A DNA stretch of 13,548 nt from WJMT01 sp041686095 (GCA_041686095.1 JAWLEN010000064.1:1-13548), one strand, 5' to 3'. Counted from the stretch's first letter, positions 6,470-12,656 are shown. The notes: generated by a model not told the origin, from the letters alone. Made by a program: numbers and translations.

Positions 6470-7233
6470 CACCGCCTTTTATTTGCTTTGATTTGAACGC
6501 TGGTTATTTTCCCCATCAGGGCATCTGATAAACCAGGTTCATGGAAAGTATTTTGAGAAATGATTCGGACATCTTGAAATCCTGCTTGTTCTATGGTCTT
6601 TATATAGGCGTTTTTCTCCATAGCTCCGGCAATGCATTCGGCCCAGGCATCAAAATCGCTTCGAATCTCATCAGGCAGTTCTTCTTCAGTAACCAGATCG
6701 GAAATCAGAATCCTTCCTCCAGATTTTAACACCCGGTAAGCTTCTTGAAAGGTTCTCGGTTTATCCGGGGAAAGATTGATCACACAGTTGCTGATGATCA
6801 CATCTATCGAACCATCCTTGACCGGCAAATTTTCGATCTCTCCTAGTCTAAAATCAACATTTTTATATCCGTGTTTTTCTGCATTTTGATTGGCTTTTTC
6901 AATCATTTCTTCAGTCATATCAACGCCAATGACCAATCCTTTGGGGCCGACCTTATTCGCAGCGAGAAACACATCAATACCAGCTCCTGCTCCTAAATCC
7001 AGTACGGTTTCTCCTTCATTTAAATCAGCCAGAGCAGCCGGATTTCCGCAGCCCAGGCCTTTGACCGCTTCTTTGGGTATCTGCTCTATGTCTTTGTTAG
7101 AATAACCGATATCTTTTGTTTGTTCCCCTGCATCATATTCACAAGGACTGCATGATGAACAGCAGCTTGTGGTTTCTTTTGCGATCCGGGAATATCTTTT
7201 CTTTACATGTTTTTTTACTTGATTCCTCTTCAT
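6469..7233 (-). CDS. arsM: Arsenite S-adenosylmethionine methyltransferase
   Basis: This cytoplasmic enzyme transfers methyl groups from SAM to As(III), giving methylated and eventually volatile arsenicals. The 254-residue protein has an N-terminal Cys cluster (C24, C25, C28, C31), the GLGCGNP motif with C62, the SAM-binding motif VLDLGAGAGID at 77-87, SNCVINLSPDK with C150, and AECIAGA with C200. The three cysteines C62, C150 and C200 correspond in context to the As(III)-binding triad of characterised ArsM enzymes. The start is supported by AGGAGG (7242-7247), 8 bases upstream, which overlaps the stop of arsR; the two genes therefore form one operon, induced when ArsR releases DNA. No arsB, acr3 or arsC is nearby. 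Confidence 0.93.
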   Translation of the reverse strand: MKRNQVKKHVKKRYSRIAKETTSCCSSCSPCEYDAGEQTKDIGYSNKDIEQIPKEAVKGLGCGNPAALADLNEGETVLDLGAGAGIDVFLAANKVGPKGLVIGVDMTEEMIEKANQNAEKHGYKNVDFRLGEIENLPVKDGSIDVIISNCVINLSPDKPRTFQEAYRVLKSGGRILISDLVTEEELPDEIRSDFDAWAECIAGAMEKNAYIKTIEQAGFQDVRIISQNTFHEPGLSDALMGKITSVQIKANKRR

Positions 7234-7245
7234 TTGAAAAGCCTC

Positions 7246-7533
7246 CTAGCAGCAATTTTTGGTGTCCTTGATTTCTTTTACACCAAAATTCAACAGTGCT
7301 CTTTTCACCTGGTTATCTTTTAAGCTGTAGATGATGTTTCTTCCGTTTTTCTCAAATTTCAAAATCCCAGCCTCGGCCAGGACTTTAAGATGTCTTGAAA
7401 TAGTGGTCTGGTCTTTCGCAGCCCTGGAGGTGAAATCACAGGCACAGTATTCGTGGTTTAGTAGATATCGCACGATCTTCAGTCTGGTTTCATTTCCCAG
7501 GGCTTTGAAAAACTTGACTTTGTCTTTGGTCAT
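7246..7533 (-). CDS. arsR: ArsR-family arsenic-responsive repressor
   Basis: This is a winged-helix repressor of the ArsR/SmtB family (95 residues from the ATG at 7533). It opens KVKFFKALGNETRLKIV, the family's N-terminal helices, then HEYCACDFT with C30 and C32, equivalent to the ELCVCDL metal box of ArsR, a recognition helix QTTISRHLKVLAEAG, and a wing FEKNGRNIIYSL. It ends in a further Cys pair (C94, C95) that may add thiolates. An ATG at 7554 would add seven residues, but it lies inside a 9+10+9 inverted repeat that looks like the operator and overlaps the -10, so the inner ATG is preferred; neither start has a clear Shine-Dalgarno site. arsM follows 12 bases downstream. Confidence 0.88.
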   Translation of the reverse strand: MTKDKVKFFKALGNETRLKIVRYLLNHEYCACDFTSRAAKDQTTISRHLKVLAEAGILKFEKNGRNIIYSLKDNQVKRALLNFGVKEIKDTKNCC

Positions 7534-7560
7534 AATATATGCAGATTCATACATATATTA
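7533..7560 (-). promoter_or_regulatory. Probable ArsR operator and promoter -10 of arsRM
   Basis: There is a perfect inverted repeat: TAATATATG (7533-7541), ten bases, CATATATTA (7552-7560). On the minus strand the outer arm contains TAATAT preceded by TG-T, an extended -10, so a dimer bound here would cover the -10 and the start region. This suits autoregulation by the adjacent ArsR. No good -35 is seen. Confidence 0.7.
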
Positions 7561-7572
7561 ACACATTTTTAA

Positions 7573-7677
7573 TTCATTTTAAAGGATATTTCTAATTCTC
7601 GAGTCACTTCAAAGATTGGCTCAAGGATCTCTATTGTTAAAGAGCAGGAAATTCCCGATCTGGTACCTGTGAAATAG
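7573..7677 (+). pseudogene. Unidentified gene 3' end ending in the dispersed repeat
   Basis: An open frame here carries a plausible protein tail (NSRVTSKIGSRISIVKEQ, then IPDLVPVK) and stops at TAG 7675-7677, whose G is the first base of the dispersed repeat. It has no start codon or ribosome site. The arrangement copies that of relE at 9040, so it may be the last codons of another deleted gene. The family is not recognised and the call is tentative. Confidence 0.3.
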
Positions 7678-7718
7678 GGTAAATCAATAAACCGTCCCCG
7701 TTTTTCCCCCGTTTTTCT
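7677..7718 (+). repeat. GGGTAAAT/CCGTCCCC dispersed repeat, long variant
   Basis: It is identical to 10361-10402, and the identity extends five bases further left in each copy (47 bp in total). It carries an extra tract of C and T runs after CCGTCCCC. Confidence 0.85.
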
Positions 7719-7738
7719 ATCCATACGAGTCTTCATTA

Positions 7739-7767
7739 TTGACAAAAACAAATAATGAATATAAAAT
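7739..7767 (+). promoter_or_regulatory. Promoter of the DUF4258/DUF2283 module
   Basis: TTGACA (7739-7744) and TAAAAT (7762-7767) are separated by 17 bases, with a perfect -35. They lie about 40 bases upstream of the GTG start at 7808. Confidence 0.6.
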
Positions 7768-7807
7768 ATGATTAAGAATGATAAGAAAAGAATAATAAAC
7801 ATAGATA

Positions 7808-8038
7808 GTGACTAAATTTAATTACATTTTAACAAGACACGCCAAGAAAAGAATGAGGGAAAGAAATATCTCGGAAAAAGAAGTTGAAAAGGCACTCAAA
7901 TATCCTGACATGACTTATCCAGGAAAAAGAGGAGAGATCAATATCATAAAACAGATAAAAGAAGATAAGAAAATTCGGCTTGTTTATAAAGAAGAAAAAA
8001 CGTCGAAAATCATAATAACAGCGATTGTAATCAATTAA
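7808..8038 (+). CDS. DUF4258-family protein, probable RelE-like toxin
   Basis: The small basic protein (76 residues) begins TKFNYILTRHAKKRMRERNIS, followed by a helix (EKEVEKALKYPD), then strands ending KIIITAIVIN. The TRHAKKRMRERNI block with its conserved His and Arg residues and the VYKEE...IITA strands are typical of DUF4258, a family placed in the RelE/ParE/BrnT-like toxin fold. The start is GTG with only a weak ribosome site. The next gene starts 16 bases after the stop and encodes DUF2283, a frequent partner of DUF4258 in presumed type II toxin-antitoxin pairs. Whether it cleaves RNA is not shown by the sequence. Confidence 0.75.
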   Translation: MTKFNYILTRHAKKRMRERNISEKEVEKALKYPDMTYPGKRGEINIIKQIKEDKKIRLVYKEEKTSKIIITAIVIN

Positions 8039-8054
8039 TGAATTGGAGAGACAA

Positions 8055-8390
8055 ATGAAAATTGAAATCGATAGAAAGGCAGATGCCGGATATATCAAGC
8101 TGTCTAATAAAAAAATACAGAAAACCATATCTGTGTCAGATTACTGCAATGTGGATATTGATTCTGATGGCAGAGTGGTTGGGATTGAGCTGCTGTTTAT
8201 CAGTCAATATATGGATGACTTTAAGTTATGGCTTGACCTATCCAATACAGCAGAATATCTGAACAAATCCCCCATAACAATCAGACGATGGGTCAAAGAA
8301 GGTAAAATTCCCTACTATAAATTAGGCAAAGAATACCGGTTCATCAAAGAAGATATTGATGGATTTATTGAGAAAAGTAAAAAGGAATAA
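8055..8390 (+). CDS. DUF2283 domain fused to an excisionase/MerR-like HTH, probable antitoxin
   Basis: Two domains are visible in 111 residues. Residues 1-50 are DUF2283, with DRKADAGYIKLS then VDIDSDGRVVGIELL, the acidic D-D-G-x-x-x-G-I-E core. Residues 62-108 form an HTH_17-type domain, with LSNTAEYLNKSPITIRRWV, then KIPYYKLGKEYRF and an acidic last helix (EDIDGFIEKSKK). DUF2283 is usually a stand-alone small domain; joining it to a DNA-binding domain would make a self-contained antitoxin that both neutralises the neighbouring DUF4258 protein and represses the module's promoter. The start at ATG 8055 is set by GGAG (8045-8048), 6 bases upstream; an in-frame TTG at 8043 precedes that site and is less likely. 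Confidence 0.8.
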   Translation: MKIEIDRKADAGYIKLSNKKIQKTISVSDYCNVDIDSDGRVVGIELLFISQYMDDFKLWLDLSNTAEYLNKSPITIRRWVKEGKIPYYKLGKEYRFIKEDIDGFIEKSKKE

Positions 8391-8416
8391 TTCGTTACAA
8401 GTTCCTGTCTTTTGAA

Positions 8417-8485
8417 ATTGAGAATTATCAGAAAGATTAATCGTCTTATTAAATGACCAATAGGATAGTGCATCCATGTATTCAA
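8417..8485 (+). repeat. Upstream flank of the RelE module, also present at 11570-11638
   Basis: These 69 bases match 11570-11638 at about 61 positions. In the second location they are joined directly to the 3' end of relE, so this segment marks the upstream end of a unit that has been copied in shortened form. The last 8 bases or so also match 10411 onward. Confidence 0.7.
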
Positions 8486-8488
8486 TAC

Positions 8489-8517
8489 TTGATAAATAAA
8501 TAAAATTGTATTATAAA
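8489..8517 (+). promoter_or_regulatory. Promoter of the RHH/RelE module
   Basis: TTGATA (8489-8494) and TATAAA (8512-8517) are separated by 17 bases in a very AT-rich stretch, about 55 bases before the antitoxin start. Confidence 0.6.
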
Positions 8518-8532
8518 TAATATAAAGAAAGC

Positions 8533-8555
8533 AAAGTATACAAGCAATACACTTT
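8533..8555 (+). promoter_or_regulatory. Candidate operator for the RHH antitoxin
   Basis: This is an imperfect inverted repeat, AAAGTATA (8533-8540), seven bases, TACACTTT (8548-8555), with 7 of 8 arm positions pairing. It lies between the -10 and the ribosome site of the module, where an autoregulatory ribbon-helix-helix antitoxin would be expected to bind. Confidence 0.4.
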
Positions 8556-8571
8556 AAAGAAGGAGTTCATT

Positions 8572-8787
8572 ATGTCTGTTATTACAGTCAGAATAGATAA
8601 GAAGACTTACGACCGGCTCGATAATTTAGCAAAAAAATCCAGGAGGACCAAAAGTTCCTATATCAGAGAGATGATCGAACTGTATCTTGAGGATTTTGAA
8701 GACGGCAACACGGCTTTAGAGAGATTGAACGAAAAAAATGCCCGATACTTGAGCACAAAGGAAGTCGAGGATGAGCTTAAGCTTTGA
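8572..8787 (+). CDS. Ribbon-helix-helix antitoxin of a RelE-type module
   Basis: This 71-residue protein has the strand SVITVRIDKKTYDRLD, helices NLAKKSRRTKSSYIREMIELYLED, and an acidic tail that would wrap the toxin. This is the MetJ/Arc/CopG ribbon-helix-helix layout of RelB/ParD-like antitoxins, which bind DNA as dimers through the N-terminal strand. AGGAG (8561-8565) lies 6 bases before the ATG. The 3' end overlaps the toxin gene by 17 bases, coupling their translation. It should repress its own promoter, with the toxin as corepressor; a candidate operator is at 8533-8555. Confidence 0.88.
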   Translation: MSVITVRIDKKTYDRLDNLAKKSRRTKSSYIREMIELYLEDFEDGNTALERLNEKNARYLSTKEVEDELKL

Positions 8788-9040
8788 AATAAGATGGCAT
8801 GAAAAGGCAGTTAAAGACTTAAAAAAACTGGATAAAGAGACTTCTCGGAGAATCATAGACAAAGTAAAGAATCACCTTAGCAAAAAACCTATAAAACTAA
8901 GCAAACCGCTTAAAGGGAGATTTCAGGGTCTTTTTCGATACCGAATTGGGGATTATCGAGTCATTTTTGTTCCGGATTATGAAAAAAGACAGCTCTTGGT
9001 CCTTTCTGTGAACCACCGGAAGAATATCTATAAAGAATAG
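8771..9040 (+). CDS. RelE/ParE-family toxin
   Basis: This is an 89-residue RelE-fold toxin, presumably a ribosome-dependent mRNA interferase neutralised by the protein encoded upstream. Visible features are FEIRWHEKAVKDLKKLDKE (first strand and helix), PLKGRFQGLFRYRIGDYRVIFV with the basic cluster and the RYRxGDYR motif typical of RelE, and the C-terminal VNHRKNIYK, where family members carry catalytic Arg and Tyr residues. The ATG lies inside the antitoxin gene. The stop TAG (9038-9040) shares its last G with the dispersed repeat GGGTAAAT. Pieces of this gene also occur at 6448-6469, 10423-10446 and 11639-11740. Confidence 0.9.
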   Translation: MSLSFEIRWHEKAVKDLKKLDKETSRRIIDKVKNHLSKKPIKLSKPLKGRFQGLFRYRIGDYRVIFVPDYEKRQLLVLSVNHRKNIYKE

Positions 9041-9067
9041 GGTAAATGGATAAACCGTCCCCAATAT
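9040..9067 (+). repeat. GGGTAAAT/CCGTCCCC dispersed repeat
   Basis: The copy begins within the relE stop codon and ends CCGTCCCCAATATTT. It is the closest of the eight to a simple consensus. Confidence 0.85.
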
Positions 9068-9111
9068 TTAATAAATAATTGGATTATAATCCACGAATTT
9101 ATATAAATTAC

Positions 9112-9140
9112 TTGCATTAGGCTCTGAAATTTGCTATTTT
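9112..9140 (+). promoter_or_regulatory. Promoter of the DUF4143 ATPase gene
   Basis: TTGCAT (9112-9117) and TATTTT (9135-9140) are separated by 17 bases, 16 bases before the ATG. The upstream part, including the -35, is duplicated at 12657-12694 in front of the deletion derivative. Confidence 0.55.
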
Positions 9141-9156
9141 AAAAAGCAAAAGGGAC

Positions 9157-10287
9157 ATGAAAATACCACGGGCTATCCAATCAAGCATATTAAAAAAACT
9201 CCAGCCCAATAAAGGGGTGGTCATCTATGGTCCCAGACAAGTGGGCAAGACAACCCTCCTTCATCGCATACGGCCGCAACTCAAAGAAGATTACTTATTT
9301 CTATCAGGAGAAGATAGAACTGTTCAGCCCTGGCTTGCCAGCCAATCCATTGAAAAGCTCAGAGAAAATGTCGGCAGGAAAAAAATATTAATCATTGATG
9401 AGGCTCAAAAAGTGCCTGAAATCGGGCTCAATCTAAAATTGATTGTCGATCATATAAAGGGTATCAAAGTTTTGGCGACAGGTTCTTCTTCATTTGAACT
9501 GGCTCATCAGGTGGGTGAACCCCTGGTAGGACGGAAATGGCAGTTTTATCTTTATCCCGTAGCTCAGTTGGAGATGAACCAACTTGAAGCGCCGTATCAA
9601 ACCAAAAGCCGGCTTGAATCGCGGTTGATTTATGGAGCCTATCCTGAAGTCATAACCACTAAGAATGTGGCTTTGAAACGGGAACTGCTGAATTCAATCG
9701 TGGACAGCTATCTTTACAGGGATATATTAGAATTAAACGGCATTAGAAAGCCGCGCAAGATTATTGATGTTTTAAAATTGCTGGCATTTCAAATCGGAAG
9801 TGAGGTCTCTTTAAGCGAAATAGGGAATAACGTTAACCTGGATTTAAGAACCATAGAAAGATACCTTGATCTGTTAGAGAAAGCCTTTGTTATAAGAAAA
9901 GTGGATGGTTTTTCCAGAAACTTAAGAAAAGAAATAACTAAAAATTCCCGCTATTACTTTTTTGATAACGGCATTCGAAATGCTCTTATCAATAATTTTA
10001 ATGATCTAAAAACCAGAAATGATGTTGGACAGCTGTGGGAGAATTATTTGTTTATGGAGCGGATCAAAAAACAGCACTATCAGAATATCCATGTGAACCG
10101 GTATTTCTGGCGAACCTACACTCAGCAGGAAATCGATCTAGTTGAAGAAAGAGAGGGGAAGTTATTCGGGTATGAGTTTAAATGGGGAAGTAAACAAGGT
10201 AAACATCCCTCAGAATGGCGAAAGGCTTATCCGGAAGCTGAATACAGAACCATTAATCAGGACAATTATCTGGATTTTATAACCTGA
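9157..10287 (+). CDS. AAA ATPase with DUF4143 C-terminal domain
   Basis: This is a complete 376-residue member of the AAA_14/DUF4143 family. The P-loop GPRQVGKT is at 25-32, Walker B ILIIDEAQ at 77-84 and the sensor region TGSSSF at 108-113. A winged-helix section follows at about 205-260 (SLSEIGNNVNLDLRTIERYLDLLEKAF). The C-terminal domain reads YYFFDNGIRNALINNF, then GQLWENYLFME, YFWRTYTQQEIDLV and YEFKW. The pattern D327, E340-x-K342 resembles a PD-(D/E)XK nuclease core. Family members are abundant in genomes rich in toxin-antitoxin modules and repeats, but their role is unsettled. It has its own promoter at 9112-9140 and a weak ribosome site (AAAGGGA). A second, internally deleted copy is at 12657-13026. 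Confidence 0.88.
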   Translation: MKIPRAIQSSILKKLQPNKGVVIYGPRQVGKTTLLHRIRPQLKEDYLFLSGEDRTVQPWLASQSIEKLRENVGRKKILIIDEAQKVPEIGLNLKLIVDHIKGIKVLATGSSSFELAHQVGEPLVGRKWQFYLYPVAQLEMNQLEAPYQTKSRLESRLIYGAYPEVITTKNVALKRELLNSIVDSYLYRDILELNGIRKPRKIIDVLKLLAFQIGSEVSLSEIGNNVNLDLRTIERYLDLLEKAFVIRKVDGFSRNLRKEITKNSRYYFFDNGIRNALINNFNDLKTRNDVGQLWENYLFMERIKKQHYQNIHVNRYFWRTYTQQEIDLVEEREGKLFGYEFKWGSKQGKHPSEWRKAYPEAEYRTINQDNYLDFIT

Positions 10288-10312
10288 ACCTATTTCCAGA
10301 CAAATCTCTCCT

Positions 10313-10350
10313 CGTCATTGCCATGCTTTTGAAGAAAGCGAAGCAATCTC
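10313..10350 (+). repeat. Dispersed hairpin repeat, copy 3
   Basis: ATTGC (10317-10321) pairs with GCAAT (10343-10347), with inner stem GCTTTT (10325-10330) against GAAAGC (10334-10339), where one pair would be G-U. It is followed after 10 bases by the CCGTCCCC repeat at 10361, repeating the order seen at 2948-3022. Confidence 0.8.
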
Positions 10351-10360
10351 AAAAAAAATA

Positions 10361-10402
10361 GGGTAAATCAATAAACCGTCCCCGTTTTTCCCCCGTTTTT
10401 CT
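10361..10402 (+). repeat. GGGTAAAT/CCGTCCCC dispersed repeat, long variant
   Basis: It is identical to 7677-7718 over all 42 bases. It sits between hairpin copy 3 and a crumb of the relE locus. Confidence 0.85.
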
Positions 10403-10410
10403 TTACACCA

Positions 10411-10446
10411 ATATATTCATTACCGAATAGGAGATTATCAAATCAT
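10411..10446 (+). pseudogene. Crumb of the relE deletion derivative
   Basis: It matches 11629-11664 at 32 of 36 positions and spans the junction where the module's upstream flank is joined to internal relE sequence. Because it shares that junction, it derives from the same deletion product and not from intact relE. It has no coding value. Confidence 0.55.
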
Positions 10447-10480
10447 TATAAAAAAAGTATCCATATTACATGCCCCGAAT

Positions 10481-11245
10481 TCACTCTTCCTCCATGCCCA
10501 GAGCATAAAGAAAGCGTTCTCTGGGATCATTAAAAAGGACTTTTTTCGGGTCAAACTCGTGAGGATTCCAATCACCAAGCCATTCAAGCCGTTCCAACAG
10601 CTCTTCATTGTCTTCTGTGTCAGGGAGTTCATCTAATTTATCTGCCTTTTCAAACGCCTCAATACAGTGGTAATATCCGGGGATGCTGCCGCAGTCCTCA
10701 GGAGGGGCCGCCAATTTTCCTCCTACACACATCGGGTATGATACGTTTTTTTCTTTAGGGAACACTTTCTCCATAGTGATGTTCATCTCCCAGCAGTCTC
10801 CATAGTCATAGCAGTAGACAGCCCTGTCTTTGGGTTTTTTGAAAAAATCCTTAAGGGGTACTTCCGTTGTGAGAAGCCAATCTTCATCCATATCCCACGG
10901 ATCCCACCAGGGACACTCAATATGGGCGATATCTTCAAATGTGCCTATCCCAGGGATTCTGAAGCAGTGAAGGTGATAATCCAACCAATCCATAGCATCT
11001 TGAAGAGCCACATGAAGGTCATAAAACGTGTAGTTCTCAGGAACCTGAATTCTTCTCCACACAGGTGGTTTTGTCTCCCTCAATGCGCATTTGAATTGAA
11101 AGACGTTTTTGAACGGCCTTTTTTTTGGAATTGTCAATTTCTGAGTAAAAGTCCTTTCGCCTAGGACATGATCTATCTTTATGATCCTTTGAGATGGACT
11201 GATCATACTTTTATTTTTGCCGGATTTTTTTGATTTTTGGCTCAT
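10481..11245 (-). CDS. Plasmid pRiA4b ORF-3 family protein
   Basis: This 254-residue protein matches the pRiA4b ORF-3 family of unknown function. Visible blocks are FKCALRETKPPVWRRIQVP at about 52-70, then YTFYDLHVALQDAMDWLDYHLHCF, VYCYDYGDCWEMNI, the Cys/Gly-rich segment MCVGGKLAAPPEDCGSIPGYY, and a final EFDPKKV. The YDYGDxW and PPEDCGGxxGY-type blocks are the family signatures. The N-terminus (about 40 residues, Lys/Ser rich) is low-complexity. No Shine-Dalgarno site precedes the ATG at 11245, and a later ATG (codon 14) is possible. The family is often found on plasmids and near mobile DNA, which suits its position between the two copies of the DUF4143 gene. The function is unknown. Confidence 0.85.
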   Translation of the reverse strand: MSQKSKKSGKNKSMISPSQRIIKIDHVLGERTFTQKLTIPKKRPFKNVFQFKCALRETKPPVWRRIQVPENYTFYDLHVALQDAMDWLDYHLHCFRIPGIGTFEDIAHIECPWWDPWDMDEDWLLTTEVPLKDFFKKPKDRAVYCYDYGDCWEMNITMEKVFPKEKNVSYPMCVGGKLAAPPEDCGSIPGYYHCIEAFEKADKLDELPDTEDNEELLERLEWLGDWNPHEFDPKKVLFNDPRERFLYALGMEEE

Positions 11246-11370
11246 TTTGCAGCGATTATTTTACTTGGTTTCTTTGTGAAATGGAAGATCAAAATACGCC
11301 TGTGACCAATTTTAATCACCCATAACTTTATTATCTTATCCTTTACCCTGTTTTCTCTCAAAAGAAATAA

Positions 11371-11398
11371 GGTGAATAAATAAACCGTACCCAATTTT
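11371..11398 (+). repeat. GGGTAAAT/CCGTCCCC dispersed repeat, diverged
   Basis: It reads GGTGAATAAATAAACC and then GTACCCAATTTT, one of the more diverged copies. No stop codon of a recognised gene abuts it. Confidence 0.7.
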
Positions 11399-11569
11399 CA
11401 AAGAAGTTTTCGGCATTTTTTATCTCCTTTTTTTTTGATTCATATTTGACGAACAGATACCCTCTTTAATTGGTATAAAAAAAGTATATGGAACTGGAAA
11501 GTTTAGTCAATAATAATCTCCTTCCCCATTCCTTGATAAAATCGGATAATAGATATATATATGATTAAG

Positions 11570-11740
11570 ATTGAGAATTACAAGAAAGGTTGATCATCTT
11601 ATTAAATGCCTAATAGGATAGTGCATCCATATATTCATTACCGACTAGGGGATTATCGAGTCATTTTTGTTCCGGATTATGAAAAAAGACAGCTCTTGGT
11701 CCTTGCTGTGAATCTTAGAAAGAATATCTATAAAAAATAG
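11570..11740 (+). pseudogene. Deletion derivative of the RHH/RelE locus
   Basis: Bases 11570-11638 match the flank upstream of the intact module (8417-8485), and 11639-11740 match 8939-9040, the relE 3' end, at about 93 of 102 positions. The antitoxin gene, its promoter and most of relE are missing between them. The surviving frame reads DYRVIFVPDYEKRQLLVL, then AVNLRKNIYKK and the same TAG stop (11738-11740) running into the dispersed repeat. It has no start codon. The same junction is found again at 10411-10446, so the shortened unit was itself copied. Confidence 0.85.
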
Positions 11741-11768
11741 GGTAAATAGATAAACTGTCCCCGATTTT
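11740..11768 (+). repeat. GGGTAAAT/CCGTCCCC dispersed repeat
   Basis: This copy follows the relE remnant exactly as the copy at 9040 follows intact relE (one base differs: AAACTG for AAACCG), so remnant and repeat moved or were duplicated together. Confidence 0.85.
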
Positions 11769-11942
11769 TTAATTTCTCCAATTTTCTAAGTTAAAGGAAA
11801 TCGTTAAGCAAGATAGAGTGAATAATTGTGAGATTTGTATTATATAATGCAAATAATTGCAATTTTTTATAGAAAAAAATGTTAAAATGACATTTTCATC
11901 CACTAATGTTGGTTAATTGTATTCTGCAAAGGACCCTGTAAA

Positions 11943-12470
11943 ATGTTTAAAGAATTATCCACACAAAGAACTTTACTCAAAAAGGTAACCGGGGAATATA
12001 CCCATGATATTTTTGAATACGCTTCTGATAAAGAAACAACACAGTATATGTCATGGCCCACACACAAGGATGTATCCGATACTGAAGAATTCATACGAGA
12101 TACAAACAAGAGATACAAATCCGGTTCTCATTACGATTGGGCTATAATTCTCAAGAAGGACAAAAAAATGATCGGGACTTGCGGAATACCTAATCTAAAA
12201 GTCAAAGAAAATACTGCGGAAATCGGTTATATAATCAATAAGAAATACTGGAATAGGGGATATGCGACCGAAGTTGTTTCAAGACTCCTTAAATTCATTT
12301 TTGAAGACTTAAATCTGCAGAAAGCTGAAGCCTATTGCTTTATGGGAAATGATGCCTCAGAAAGAGTCCTGCACAAAGCTGGATTTACATTCAGGGGAAT
12401 AAAGAAATACGATATCATAAAACAGAAGCAGCCCATAAAAGCCAAATATTTTACTCTTAAAAAAACATGA
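11943..12470 (+). CDS. GNAT-family N-acetyltransferase, RimJ/RimL type
   Basis: This 175-residue cytosolic enzyme should transfer the acetyl group of acetyl-CoA to an amine. The fold order is clear: an N-terminal strand with TQRTLLKKVT, WAIILKKDKKMIGTCGI (66-82), then AEIGYIINKKYWNRGYATEVV (92-112), in which N-R-G-Y-A-T is the CoA pyrophosphate loop, and near the end a region with NDASERVLHKAGF, the hallmark of RimJ/RimL relatives. The protein or small-molecule substrate cannot be inferred. AAAGGA (11928-11933) lies 9 bases before the ATG. The stop overlaps the next start (ATGA), suggesting coupling with the half VOC gene. It lies between two repeat-rich stretches and is the only full gene there on the plus strand. 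Confidence 0.85.
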   Translation: MFKELSTQRTLLKKVTGEYTHDIFEYASDKETTQYMSWPTHKDVSDTEEFIRDTNKRYKSGSHYDWAIILKKDKKMIGTCGIPNLKVKENTAEIGYIINKKYWNRGYATEVVSRLLKFIFEDLNLQKAEAYCFMGNDASERVLHKAGFTFRGIKKYDIIKQKQPIKAKYFTLKKT

Positions 12471-12640
12471 CAACAAAAGAAATCCCTCATGTGGCTTTTG
12501 AAGTCGATGATATTGAAGAAGCGATCAAAGGAAAAGAGGTTATCATCAAGCCCAACAGTCCCAGTGAAGGGGTCATTGTCGCATTCATTGTTGAAAACGG
12601 AGCTCCTGTGGAGTTTATTCAATTTGTGAATAAGGAATAA
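12467..12640 (+). CDS. Half-length VOC-fold (glyoxalase-like) protein, possibly a remnant
   Basis: A 57-residue frame starts with an ATG overlapping the acetyltransferase stop (ATGA) and ends at TAA 12638-12640. Its sequence (IPHVAFEVDDIEEAI, KGKEVIIKPN, GVIVAFIVENGAPVEFIQF) matches the C-terminal beta-alpha-beta-beta-beta module of the VOC superfamily, including the conserved His of the first strand and the Glu in PVEF that usually bind the metal. Full VOC proteins carry two such modules in about 120-140 residues; the N-terminal one is absent here. It could be the remains of a deleted gene or a single-module protein that dimerises. No Shine-Dalgarno site is seen, so translation would rely on coupling. 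Just after it the DUF4143 duplication begins. Confidence 0.6.
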   Translation: MTTKEIPHVAFEVDDIEEAIKGKEVIIKPNSPSEGVIVAFIVENGAPVEFIQFVNKE

Positions 12641-12656
12641 TTCAGGCTGCTGCCTA

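Larger units (their letters stand above)
11246..11942. other. Repeat-rich intergenic region without an intact gene
   Basis: About 700 bases hold no intact gene. From left to right they contain an unassigned AT-rich stretch, one dispersed repeat (11371-11398), the relE deletion derivative (11570-11740), another dispersed repeat (11740-11768), and an AT-rich leader for the acetyltransferase with the palindrome AATTGCAATT (11855-11864). No convincing RNA gene was seen. Confidence 0.6.

Noticed and set aside
7569..7802. Minus-strand open frame upstream of arsR.
   Set aside because: It runs antisense through the dispersed repeat and through the promoter of the DUF4258 module, and shows no family features.
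10313..10360. Hairpin repeat as a transcription terminator for the DUF4143 gene.
   Set aside because: The stem is followed by A residues, not T, on the coding strand, and the reverse orientation has the T-run on the wrong side. Other copies also lack a T-run.
11855..11864. AATTGCAATT palindrome as an operator of the acetyltransferase gene.
   Set aside because: It is a ten-base palindrome in very AT-rich DNA with no convincing promoter around it; chance is likely.
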